DNA of 64,000 bases. Origin: Kordia algicida OT-1. GTDB lineage: Bacteria; Bacteroidota; Bacteroidia; Flavobacteriales; Flavobacteriaceae. The stretch's first letter is position 1, and the number at the start of each line of letters is the position of its first letter. Shown here one piece after another: positions 42,932-50,887 of this stretch. Under the pieces are notes generated by a model. It ran no database searches, was not told where the DNA came from, and worked only from the letters and a program-made list of their open reading frames with translations. Location: assembly GCF_000154725.1 (NCBI RefSeq), contig NZ_DS544873.1, positions 4,065,085-4,129,084 of the forward strand, read 5' to 3'. A program made the position numbers and the translations under genes.

Positions 42932-43503
42932 AAAAAATAGTAATGATACTTGCATTTTTTGCAGTAGTAAGTACCGTAAACGCACAAGATTTTCCAAAAA
43001 CAGATAAAAGTCCAACAGACATTGCACATTATCCGACAAATGCAGCAAAAAGAGCCTTTGCAAAATCAGATGCTCAGAAAAAAGCATTAGAGCCAAAAAT
43101 CAGAGTGATTTATGCACGTCCATTTAAAAAAGGGAGAGACGTTTTTGGAGGTTTATTAAAGTACGGAAAAGCATGGAGAGTAGGCGCAAACGAATCTACT
43201 GAAATCTTGTTTATGACAGACGTAATGGTTGGTAATACTAAAGTAAAAGCAGGACGTTATTCTGTGATTATTATTCCAAACAAAGATTCGTGGACGTTAA
43301 AAATCAATTCCGAAAATGATGGTTGGGGAAATTACTCGTATGACGCTTCTAAAGATGTGGCGAGTATTACAGTACCAACTCAAAAAAGTGATAAAGAATT
43401 GGAACAATTGGCAATCGTTTTATACGAAAAAAGTAAAAATGTAGTGCATTTAAAAATTGGTTGGGACACTACAGTTGCTGAATTTCCAATCACATTAAAA
43501 TAA
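42928..43503 (+). CDS. DUF2911 domain secreted protein
   Basis: A 191-residue secreted protein with a Sec signal peptide (MKKIVMILAFFAVVSTVNAQ). The DUF2911 core is clear: IRVIYARPFKKGRDVFGGLLKYGKAWRVGANESTEI, then AGRYSVIIIPNKDSWTLKINSENDGWG. Function of the family is unknown. It starts within the previous stop (ATGA overlap). Confidence 0.9.
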   Translation: MKKIVMILAFFAVVSTVNAQDFPKTDKSPTDIAHYPTNAAKRAFAKSDAQKKALEPKIRVIYARPFKKGRDVFGGLLKYGKAWRVGANESTEILFMTDVMVGNTKVKAGRYSVIIIPNKDSWTLKINSENDGWGNYSYDASKDVASITVPTQKSDKELEQLAIVLYEKSKNVVHLKIGWDTTVAEFPITLK

Positions 43504-43544
43504 AAATTATTCAATTTTAGTTTAGATTTTTTTAATTGAATCCT

Positions 43545-43580
43545 AAGCACTTTCGTGAATTCGAAAGTGCTTTTTTTTTT
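43545..43580 (+). terminator. Terminator after the DUF2911 gene
   Basis: AAGCACTTTCG (43545-43555) pairs perfectly with CGAAAGTGCTT (43562-43572), followed by a T run. Confidence 0.9.
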
Positions 43581-43663
43581 ACCCAACTAAAAAAATTATA
43601 CGGAATTCCGTAACAAGAGAAGCGCATTTGGCTATTACATTCGTATCATAAAACTAAAACCAT

Positions 43664-44473
43664 ATGCGCTACCTTATTATTCTTTTACTCTTTGCAACTA
43701 CTACAATTGCACAAAACAAAGAGATCACAATCATTTCATGGAACATTCAACATTTTGGAAAAACGAAAAATGCAGAAGAAATTGAAAAAATTGCAGAAAT
43801 CGTGAAACATGCGGATATTATTGCAATTCAGGAAGTTGTAACTACATTTCAAGGTGTACAAGCTGTTAATAGACTTACCGAAGCTTTAGAAAAAAAAGGC
43901 GAAAGTTGGGATTATTTGATAAGTGAAAAAACCAACAGTCCTAGTAGAATGACAGAATGTTATGCCATTGTGTGGAAAAACAAACATATTAAAATTAAAA
44001 AAGGGCATGAAGGTAGCTTGGTAAAAGAACTTGATAAAATGGTAGATAGAGAACCGTTTTTAGTTCAGTTTTACGTGGCTGATACTTCTTTCTTTGTGAT
44101 GAATTATCACGCAAAACCACATAAAAGAAACCCAAGACCCGAAGTAAAAGAGTTATTGGCGTATGTACAAAAGAACTATAAAAATAAAAAATTCATATTG
44201 GCGGGTGATTTCAATTTGAGTCAATCAGAAGAAGTGTTTAAAAATTTCAAACTTGCAGGATTCAAACCTGTAAACATTGACCAAAAAACCACTTTAAAAC
44301 TAATTTGTAAAAATGCTTCATACCTAAATTATCCGATTGATAATATATTTTACACACCTAAGATTAACGCAACTTCTACGAAGATCATTGATTTTGTAAA
44401 GCATTGTGATAACTTAACTGCTTCCCGACGTCTTTCAGATCATTTGCCTGTAGAACTTAAATTTAGATTGTAG
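43664..44473 (+). CDS. Secreted endonuclease/exonuclease/phosphatase-family protein
   Basis: A 269-residue DNase I-fold enzyme with a signal peptide (MRYLIILLLFATTTIAQ). Catalytic motifs: ISWNIQHFGK (Asn), AIQEVV (Glu), NYHAKP (His), LAGDFNLS (Asp-x-Asn) and SDHLPVEL (Asp-His). Substrate could be nucleic acid or a phosphoester; the compact form and secretion suggest extracellular DNase or phosphodiesterase use. Single gene between terminators. Confidence 0.9.
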   Translation: MRYLIILLLFATTTIAQNKEITIISWNIQHFGKTKNAEEIEKIAEIVKHADIIAIQEVVTTFQGVQAVNRLTEALEKKGESWDYLISEKTNSPSRMTECYAIVWKNKHIKIKKGHEGSLVKELDKMVDREPFLVQFYVADTSFFVMNYHAKPHKRNPRPEVKELLAYVQKNYKNKKFILAGDFNLSQSEEVFKNFKLAGFKPVNIDQKTTLKLICKNASYLNYPIDNIFYTPKINATSTKIIDFVKHCDNLTASRRLSDHLPVELKFRL

Positions 44474-44578
44474 ATACATATATAAAAAAGTTTTTAGAAA
44501 CATCATTCTGGACTTGATCCAGAATCTTATCCAATTAATTTGGTTACTGTTTTTTGCTTTTCAAAAGCTTTTTTCTAT

Positions 44579-45514
44579 TCAATCTTCTTGCAAAAATGAG
44601 CTATTCTTTGGCTTATGCTTCGGGATATATTTATCAATATGATATTGTGTAATATCTTCCAAAGGTTCACCATTTACAGGATGAATTCCGTGACTTTTAT
44701 AATACTCAAACTTGCCTTTACCTAATTTATAATACCAAATCAATGGTGTTTTATTATTCGCTTCAAAGAAAGGTGTCTCAATATCAACCGTTACTTTCTT
44801 TAAATTCTTAAAATCACTTTCATCGTAAGGAACTACTTTTGTTAGGTATGTTGGATGAATCGAATCTGCACAGTTTGCAAGTTTATATTCTATTCCGTTC
44901 CAAGCCATGCATTTCTCTGGAATATTTGTCAAATTATTCTTTTCAATCGGAATCTTCTCCGTATTGGTTTTTACTTCTTGCATTAAATAATTGATCCCCA
45001 AAATGAGACTTATACAAACCAACAAGGCAATGCCTGCAATCTTGTACCAAGAAGAATTTCGGGTCTTTGTAGGTTTATTTTCGTCTTCCTCATTTTCTCC
45101 AGGCGTATTAACTGTTTGTGGTGGATCATTTTCAGTAGTTGGAACTTTCTCATCATTTTCTTCTTGTAAATATTTAAAAAACGGTCTTGGTGTAAAATCT
45201 ACGAGCCAAGCTGTAAAATCGACATTCTCTGACGTTGGTTTTTTTGTTCCTCCATTCAGAAAATTTTGAATGGGTTTAAACTTTTCTAGTTCATAATTTT
45301 TTATAAAATTTTTCCTGTCTGATGTAGCATCAAATTGAAAAAAGGCATTTAAAATTCTAGTGTCTTCTGCTTGATTTCTTTGTTCGAAAAAATGCAAACA
45401 TGCTTTCTGAATTTTCTTTGGAGTTGGCTTGAGCAAGTATCCAGATTTTTCAGTGTTTTCTTGATGCTTTTTTAGGATTTCTGCTTTGTATGTTGCTTCA
45501 GTTTTAGGTGGCAT
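44579..45514 (-). CDS. Single-pass membrane protein of unknown function
   Basis: Not recognised. 311 residues. A charged cytoplasmic N-domain (about 1-120, with LHFFEQRNQAEDTRILNAFFQFD and VDFTAWLVDFTPRPFFKYL) is followed by an acidic, Pro/Thr/Glu-rich linker (about 121-155), one membrane helix (YKIAGIALLVCISLILGINYLM) and a periplasmic C-domain with a Cys pair (EKCMAWNGIEYKLANCADS) ending in a Lys/Pro-rich tail. The N-domain-linker-helix layout resembles one-span transducers. No operon partner is visible. Confidence 0.7.
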   Translation of the reverse strand: MPPKTEATYKAEILKKHQENTEKSGYLLKPTPKKIQKACLHFFEQRNQAEDTRILNAFFQFDATSDRKNFIKNYELEKFKPIQNFLNGGTKKPTSENVDFTAWLVDFTPRPFFKYLQEENDEKVPTTENDPPQTVNTPGENEEDENKPTKTRNSSWYKIAGIALLVCISLILGINYLMQEVKTNTEKIPIEKNNLTNIPEKCMAWNGIEYKLANCADSIHPTYLTKVVPYDESDFKNLKKVTVDIETPFFEANNKTPLIWYYKLGKGKFEYYKSHGIHPVNGEPLEDITQYHIDKYIPKHKPKNSSFLQED

Positions 45515-45633
45515 AGTTATTATTTTTTTCAGAATTTATCGGAATTCTTCAGAATCTTTCGGAGTTCATCAGAATTTCAAAGAAACATTCGGAATCTTTG
45601 GAATTACTTGAAAATCAGGGGTTAAACTCAATA

Positions 45634-45641
45634 TATATTTG
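45634..45641 (+). promoter_or_regulatory. -7 box before the structured leader
   Basis: TATATTTG fits TAnnTTTG. If used, the transcript would begin near 45648 and have a leader of about 240 nt before the ATG at 45889. Confidence 0.5.
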
Positions 45642-45680
45642 CTGTAACAATACATCAGTGTTATGAATTGCAACATAATA

Positions 45681-45859
45681 CTTGTACAAGATTTATTGTT
45701 ACGGAAAGCCGTAAAAACAGCTAGTCAATAGTATTGAGAAGTAACCTAGAGACTTCTGTTGATACGCTTTCCTCTTCTCAAAAAAGCGAAATACAAAACG
45801 TATTTCCTGGCCTTATCAGAGTGATAAAAAATATCTGAGATCAATGTCTCGGACGGCCA
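45681..45859 (+). ncRNA. Candidate structured 5' leader RNA
   Basis: A dense run of perfect or near-perfect hairpins: palindrome CTTGTACAAG (45681-45690); TTACGG-AAAG-CCGTAA (45699-45714); GAAGT...ACTTC (45738-45756); CGCTTT...AAAGCG (45765-45788); GAAATAC-N5-GTATTTC (45788-45806). Finally TGGCC (45808-45812) and GGCCA (45855-45859) enclose TTATC-AGAGT-GATAA and CTGAGA-TCAATG-TCTCGG, forming a three-way junction. It ends 29 bases before the lipoprotein start. No known RNA family is recognised. It could be a cis-regulatory leader or a small RNA. Confidence 0.5.
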
Positions 45860-45888
45860 CCTAACATTCAAATTTTAATACATAGATT

Positions 45889-46062
45889 ATGAGAAAAATA
45901 AGCATCATAGTTGCTATCGTATTTTTGAGTTTATACACCGTTTCGTGTACGCCAGAAGTTTTAGCAGAAGAAGAATATACTGAATTGCAAGCCACAGAAG
46001 GAGATGATGGAGATGTTACTCCGCCACCACCGCCACCGCCACCGCCAAATGTTGGAGGATAG
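45889..46062 (+). CDS. 57-residue proline-tailed lipoprotein
   Basis: Plus-strand ORF from ATG at 45889 to TAG at 46062. Signal peptide with lipobox TVSC (Cys20), an acidic stretch (PEVLAEEEYTELQATEGDDGD), nine consecutive prolines and a NVGG end. Similar tiny Pro-tailed lipoproteins occur in flavobacteria without a known function. It has a long structured leader, its own terminator (46085) and lies 138 bases before a histidine kinase gene on the same strand. Confidence 0.7.
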   Translation: MRKISIIVAIVFLSLYTVSCTPEVLAEEEYTELQATEGDDGDVTPPPPPPPPPNVGG

Positions 46063-46084
46063 TAAATAAGTAGATAACTAATTC

Positions 46085-46120
46085 ATCGCCTGAGAAGCAA
46101 TTCTTGGGCGATTTTATTTT
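46085..46120 (+). terminator. Terminator after the small lipoprotein
   Basis: ATCGCCTGAGAA pairs with TTCTTGGGCGAT (one G-U and one mismatch) and is followed by TTTATTTTTT. Confidence 0.65.
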
Positions 46121-46199
46121 TTGCAAAAACCTTAAAAGTTAAAGAGACTCTTTGTGTATAGTTTCTTATATTTATTGAAGTTTTTTCAAAATAAATTTC

Positions 46200-48161
46200 A
46201 TGTATTCTAGCTGCCAAATAAATACCTTTCAACGTATATTTCTTTTCTTATTTTTTTGCTTTCTTATTTCTTGTAATACTACTATTGACGAGCAATCAAA
46301 ATTAGTTTCGGTTCAAGACTCTATAAATTTTTATTACAAAGAAGCTTTAAATGAAAGCTATTTAGAAAGTACGAAATTAGAGAAGCTTGAAAAAGGATAT
46401 AAGCTTGTTATAAAATATGACAATCATTCTATTAATGGTTTAAATACATTGTATACCAAATCTTTACAACATTACCTAGCTAAAGAAAAAGATAGCTTTT
46501 TTATTGTAAGTGATTTGTTACTTGCTCGCGCTAAAAGTATGGATAATAAAGAGTATCAAGCAATGTACCATGATTTAGTAGGCAGTTATTACAGAAGATT
46601 GAATAAAACAGACAAAGCATTATATAATTTAAATGAAGCCAAAAAATTATATATACAAATCAAAGATAGTATCAAGCTAGGTAGAAATTTAATCAATATT
46701 GCAACTTTACAAAAAAATAGAAATGATTACCATGGAGCAGAAGAAACAGCAGTTGAAGCTTTAACATATTTAAAAAACTCTGAAGACAAAAAATATATTG
46801 CAAGCATACATAGTCTTTTAGGAAAAATTCAACGAGAATTGCTTCGTTATGAAGATGCTGTGGGGAATTATAATATTGCCATTAAAAAAACTCCAAGTAA
46901 AAAAGATAGATTGGAATATGAAAATAACCTAGCGGCAATGTATAATGACTTCGATGAACATTCGAAAGCAATTGAGTTACTTCATAAAATTAAACAAGAT
47001 TCATTATTAAAAAAACATAAAAAACTAGAGGCAAGAGTTATAGATAATTTAGCATATGCCAAATGGTTGAAAAATCCAGAAGCTAATGTGATTGATGAGT
47101 TTCTTCTAGCATTAAAAATACGCAATTCTATAAATGATATCACAGGACTTTTTGCAAGTTACACACATTTAGCAGAATATTACGTAAATAAAGATGTAAC
47201 AAAAACTATTGAATATGGAGAAAAAGTAATTGCCAATAGTAGAGTTTACAGGCGACCCAATGCTGAACTTGATGTTTTGCGAATAATACATACTGTAAAA
47301 CCTAATGATATTACTATTAGAGATCGGTTTATTGCTTTGCGTGACAGCATGGATGTTGAAGAAAAGAAAGCTCGAAATTTATTCGCAAAAGCAAAATATG
47401 ATACAAAAGAAGCTAAAAGGGAAAACGAAAAACTCCAATTAGATAATGCAAAGAAAGATTTGGAAAATGAACGACAACAACAACAAAAAACCATTATCTC
47501 CATCATTGCGGTGGCTATTGTTTTCATTGCCATAATTTACTTTTATTTTCTGTATCAAAAACACCGACGCGAAAAAGCATTACAAGTGTACAACACAGAA
47601 ACACGAATTTCGAAAAAAGTGCATGACGAACTCGCCAATGATGTGTATAATGTTATGGTAATTTTACAGAAATCACTAAAAAACAAAACACCCTTACCTC
47701 CAAAAGTATTGAATCAGGTAGAAGATATTTATGTGCGAACCCGAAATATTTCACATGAAAATCACAGTATCGATACTGGAGAAGATTTTGTTGATGGTTT
47801 GCGCGAAATGATTAGTGATTTTAATACCGAAGAAGTTGCCATTATTGTAAAAGATATTGAATATCCAGCTTGGGAAACCATTGAAAATTATGTAAAAATT
47901 ATTATTCATCGCGTGTTGCAGGAGTTAATGGTAAACATGAAAAAACACAGCAAAGCCAATGTTGTGGTGTTGACATTCTCTACAAAAGATAAGAAGCTTA
48001 TGATACATTATTCCGACAACGGAATTGGCTTGCCGTTTATCAAAGCTTCAAAGAAGGGATTATTAAATATGGAAAACCGTATACAGAGTGCTCAAGGATC
48101 GCTTAATTTTGATTCAGAGTCAGGAAAAGGATTGAAATTAAGCATGACTTTTCCGATATAA
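46200..48161 (+). CDS. TPR-containing sensor histidine kinase (NarL-partner type)
   Basis: A 653-residue kinase. The N-terminus is a signal or anchor with a lipobox-like LISC (about Cys25), then seven or so tetratricopeptide-like repeats in the periplasm (about 40-400; SYYRRLNKTDKALYNLNEAKKLY, LGKIQRELLRYEDAVGNYNIAI). A coiled coil and one membrane helix follow (IISIIAVAIVFIAIIYFYFLY, about 435-455). The kinase core has RISKKVHDELANDVYNVMVIL (phospho-acceptor His) and a HATPase domain with SDNGIGLP and KKGLLNMENRIQ. This HisKA_3 type pairs with the LuxR-type regulator 11 bases downstream. Confidence 0.92.
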   Translation: MYSSCQINTFQRIFLFLFFCFLISCNTTIDEQSKLVSVQDSINFYYKEALNESYLESTKLEKLEKGYKLVIKYDNHSINGLNTLYTKSLQHYLAKEKDSFFIVSDLLLARAKSMDNKEYQAMYHDLVGSYYRRLNKTDKALYNLNEAKKLYIQIKDSIKLGRNLINIATLQKNRNDYHGAEETAVEALTYLKNSEDKKYIASIHSLLGKIQRELLRYEDAVGNYNIAIKKTPSKKDRLEYENNLAAMYNDFDEHSKAIELLHKIKQDSLLKKHKKLEARVIDNLAYAKWLKNPEANVIDEFLLALKIRNSINDITGLFASYTHLAEYYVNKDVTKTIEYGEKVIANSRVYRRPNAELDVLRIIHTVKPNDITIRDRFIALRDSMDVEEKKARNLFAKAKYDTKEAKRENEKLQLDNAKKDLENERQQQQKTIISIIAVAIVFIAIIYFYFLYQKHRREKALQVYNTETRISKKVHDELANDVYNVMVILQKSLKNKTPLPPKVLNQVEDIYVRTRNISHENHSIDTGEDFVDGLREMISDFNTEEVAIIVKDIEYPAWETIENYVKIIIHRVLQELMVNMKKHSKANVVVLTFSTKDKKLMIHYSDNGIGLPFIKASKKGLLNMENRIQSAQGSLNFDSESGKGLKLSMTFPI

Positions 48162-48172
48162 TTTACCTGTAT

Positions 48173-48823
48173 ATGTTTAAAAAAATATTAGTAGCCGAAG
48201 ATTTAAAAGGAATAAATGAAGGTATTGTTTCCTTTTTAAACGAAAATTTAAAAATTGAAAAACTAGAGTTAGTTCAGTATTGTGATGATGCATATTTGAA
48301 GTACAAAAAAGCCATTCTCGATCAAGAACCTTATGATTTGTTGATTACCGATTTGTCTTTTGAAGGCGATTATCGAGAGCAAAAAATAACCTCAGGCGAT
48401 AACCTTGCCATGAAAATTAGAGAAGAAGATACGAACACAAAAATTATTGTGTACTCTGTCGAAAAACGTTTCTCAAAGATCAGGAAATTAATACAAGATA
48501 TTGGACTAAATGGATATGTCTGTAAAGGAAGAACAGGTTTGGACGAGTTGCTAATTTGCATCAAAGAAGTCTACAAAGGAGAAATCTATTTATCTCCAGA
48601 AGTACGTCCTGCATTAACGCGAAAAGATATTACAGAACTGAGTAATTTTGATATTGAAATCTTAAAACACTTGTCGGAAGGACACATTCAAAAAGATATT
48701 GCAAGGTTGATGTTTACCAGCACAAGTTCTGTCGAAAAACGTCTGAACGCACTCAAAATCGTATTCAGAGCAAAAAATACCACACATTTGGTGTCAATTA
48801 TCAAAGACTTGGGACTTATTTAA
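48173..48823 (+). CDS. LuxR/NarL-type response regulator
   Basis: A 216-residue regulator: receiver domain with acidic pocket AED (8-10) and Asp60 in LLITDLSFEGD, Ser in IVYSVEKRF and Lys in YVCKGRTG. A LuxR-type helix-turn-helix follows at about 155-210 (ITELSNFDIEILKHLSEGHIQKDIARLMFTSTSSVEKRLNALK). It is co-transcribed with the TPR kinase. Confidence 0.93.
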   Translation: MFKKILVAEDLKGINEGIVSFLNENLKIEKLELVQYCDDAYLKYKKAILDQEPYDLLITDLSFEGDYREQKITSGDNLAMKIREEDTNTKIIVYSVEKRFSKIRKLIQDIGLNGYVCKGRTGLDELLICIKEVYKGEIYLSPEVRPALTRKDITELSNFDIEILKHLSEGHIQKDIARLMFTSTSSVEKRLNALKIVFRAKNTTHLVSIIKDLGLI

Positions 48824-49114
48824 CGTGAGTTCGACGTAAGAATTTTAGTTTGAAACTTTTCTTTTCCGTAGTATAGCAGGAGTTTTTCGTTAAAAATTTT
48901 CGAAACCTTGGAGAAAATTTAGAAAAACTCATGCGGTTTTAGTTTTTCCATAAAAGAAAAACTAAAAATACCTCTGGAAAAGTTCCCTTTCTTTTGTTTC
49001 TTTTCTTTGGGTAAGCAAAGAAAACGAAAATAAAACCCTAAAAATGAATTATATAACAGAATTATTTCTAAAATTACTATAAATATAAATTGAATGATTT
49101 ATATCGAACTGACG
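48824..49114. repeat. Convergent intergenic region with palindromes and terminal inverted motif
   Basis: This 291-base gap begins CGTGAGTTCGA right after the stop of the regulator and ends TCGAACTGACG right before the stop of the opposing transporter gene, so both genes read TAACGT[CG]AGTTCGA at their ends. Inside are a perfect 12-bp hairpin, TTTTAGTTTTTC (48937-48948) with GAAAAACTAAAA (48956-48967), and a second, TTTTCTTTG (49001-49009) with CAAAGAAAA (49016-49024). They probably act as bidirectional terminators. No ORF is seen. Confidence 0.55.
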
Positions 49115-49951
49115 TTATTTAGCAGTTTTTGTATACGTATTCAACGTCAATCCAATGACAATTAAAATAATTCCGAGGACACTCCAAAGTGTATAAGACT
49201 CATGAAACCAACTAAGTCCGATGAGCATGGTAAAAATAACTTCAATATATTTAAGAGGTGCCGCTTTGTTGGTTTCTGCTAGTTGTAATGCTTTGGTCAT
49301 GTATAATTGTCCTACATAACCAAAAATTCCCAAACTCAGTAGCAAAGCCCATTCCCAACCAATGGGCGTTTTCCAGTATGGAATGCATAAAATTCCGCCA
49401 GCCAAAAGTGCAATGATCATAAAATAATTTACCACCACGACAGGATGATCGTCCGTACCAATTTTACGAATAGTGATAAATACCAAACCACTAAAAAAGG
49501 CAGAAGCCAATGCCAAAAGCAATCCTGTTGTCCCAATTTGTGTGTCAAATCCTTTTAAAACTAAGACGCCACAAAACGCGATCAGGAAAAATAACCACTG
49601 AATGTATTTTATTTTTTCTTTCAAAATGAACAAAGCAAAAACTGCTGCAAAAATAGGAGAGATGTAACGTAAAGAAACTGCTGATCCCATAGGTAAATAC
49701 TTGAGCGACATAAAAAATAATGCCATAGAAGTAACACCAACAATTCCGCGTAAAATCAGTAATGTTTTTTTATTTCCATAGATAGAAATCTTGTGTTTTA
49801 GCAAAAACGGAATGGTAAAAGCCAAAGTTCCAATTGATCTAAAAAACACAATTTGATATGCGTTAAAATCACCTAAGTATTTTACAACAGCATTTAAAAA
49901 AGCAAACGCAATTGCACTGATAATCATAAATTGAATTGCTTTTTTGAGCAT
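49115..49951 (-). CDS. DMT-superfamily transporter (EamA type)
   Basis: A 278-residue inner-membrane transporter with ten helices in two EamA halves (AFLNAVVKYLGDFNAYQIVFFRSIGTLAF; then GTTGLLLALASAFFSGLVFITIRKI). The SLKYLPMGSAVSLRYISPIFAAVFALFILKEKI segment is characteristic. It likely exports small metabolites or amino acids; substrate unknown. Confidence 0.9.
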   Translation of the reverse strand: MLKKAIQFMIISAIAFAFLNAVVKYLGDFNAYQIVFFRSIGTLAFTIPFLLKHKISIYGNKKTLLILRGIVGVTSMALFFMSLKYLPMGSAVSLRYISPIFAAVFALFILKEKIKYIQWLFFLIAFCGVLVLKGFDTQIGTTGLLLALASAFFSGLVFITIRKIGTDDHPVVVVNYFMIIALLAGGILCIPYWKTPIGWEWALLLSLGIFGYVGQLYMTKALQLAETNKAAPLKYIEVIFTMLIGLSWFHESYTLWSVLGIILIVIGLTLNTYTKTAK

Positions 49952-50025
49952 GAAATTGTGCTTTTTTGAAGGTCACAAAAATAATTGAAATTATGAAAAA
50001 ATATACAAATTATTATTGATTAAAT

Positions 50026-50886
50026 TTACACTAATGGGATATGTTGACTTTCGGTTCGATTTTTATGATAAGTTGTCCAATGTCCAACGGCTTCTGCTTG
50101 AGCTTTATTAAAAGCTGCTCTAGTTTGTTCATTTTTATCTTTTTGAGCATCAACAGCTGGATTAATGACATGTTCTACATTAGATAAATATCGTCCACTA
50201 CTATCTTGAACTCTTACAATTGGGCCAGCTCCTGCATTTTTTGATGTATCTTGTCTAGGATCATTGGTATGTACCCAAATAGAATGTGTTCCTCCATCAG
50301 GATTTGGGATTTCCCACTTTCTACCAGCTCTAATTTCATCAGCTCCTCCACCTCTTGCTGGTGGAAAAGCAACCGCTTTGTGCTTTGGTAGCAATGCTGT
50401 TAATCTAGCTGTAGAGATGTTTCCTCCTTGAACTAACGGTTGAAATCTAGCTCTAAAATCAGCCAAGTTCAAACCTGTATGTGGTATAGAAGCTGATGGA
50501 TGTATTGTGTCTAATAAATTTGCCTCTGTCACAGAACCTCTTCTTCCTGTTGCTAACAACGGTGGCGCTGGATCTGGAATATTTCTATGAGTGTGTTCGT
50601 GATCTTGAAGTATTCCTAATGAAATTGCTTTTTTATTTTCTCTATCTGTTAAAGGAATGCGTTTTGCCAACTTTTCCCTAATACGAGCTCTCATACCTTT
50701 CTTTTTTAATTGTATTGGTTGAGCTTTTGTATGTTGTATTTTATTGATTTTTTGCTGTTGTACGACTGTCGTAGCACGATTATCTTCCAAAGAAAATCCA
50801 ACGTTCTTTTTTGTTTTTGTGTTGGCAACCGAAACTTGTGGTGCTTTTTCTGCCTTTTTTTGTGTAGTTGTATATTTCATCTTCAA
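50026..50886 (-). CDS. Putative eCIS cargo/toxin with LEDNR...QQQK N-terminal tag
   Basis: A 286-residue soluble protein without a signal peptide. Residues 33-47 (LEDNRATTVVQQQKI) match, in sequence and in position, residues 32-46 of the neighbour (LEDNRPSTIIQQQKK). A basic segment follows (KKKGMRARIREKLAKRIP). The C-terminal half (about 140-286) has EIRAGRKWEIPNPDGGTHSI, WVHTNDPRQDTSKNAGAG and an HVINPAVDAQKDKN stretch, and looks like a small toxin domain; I cannot name its family. It starts 1 base after the stop of the DUF4157-nuclease gene. Injected cargo is the inferred role. Confidence 0.65.
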   Translation of the reverse strand: MKMKYTTTQKKAEKAPQVSVANTKTKKNVGFSLEDNRATTVVQQQKINKIQHTKAQPIQLKKKGMRARIREKLAKRIPLTDRENKKAISLGILQDHEHTHRNIPDPAPPLLATGRRGSVTEANLLDTIHPSASIPHTGLNLADFRARFQPLVQGGNISTARLTALLPKHKAVAFPPARGGGADEIRAGRKWEIPNPDGGTHSIWVHTNDPRQDTSKNAGAGPIVRVQDSSGRYLSNVEHVINPAVDAQKDKNEQTRAAFNKAQAEAVGHWTTYHKNRTESQHIPLV

Positions 50887-50887
50887 A

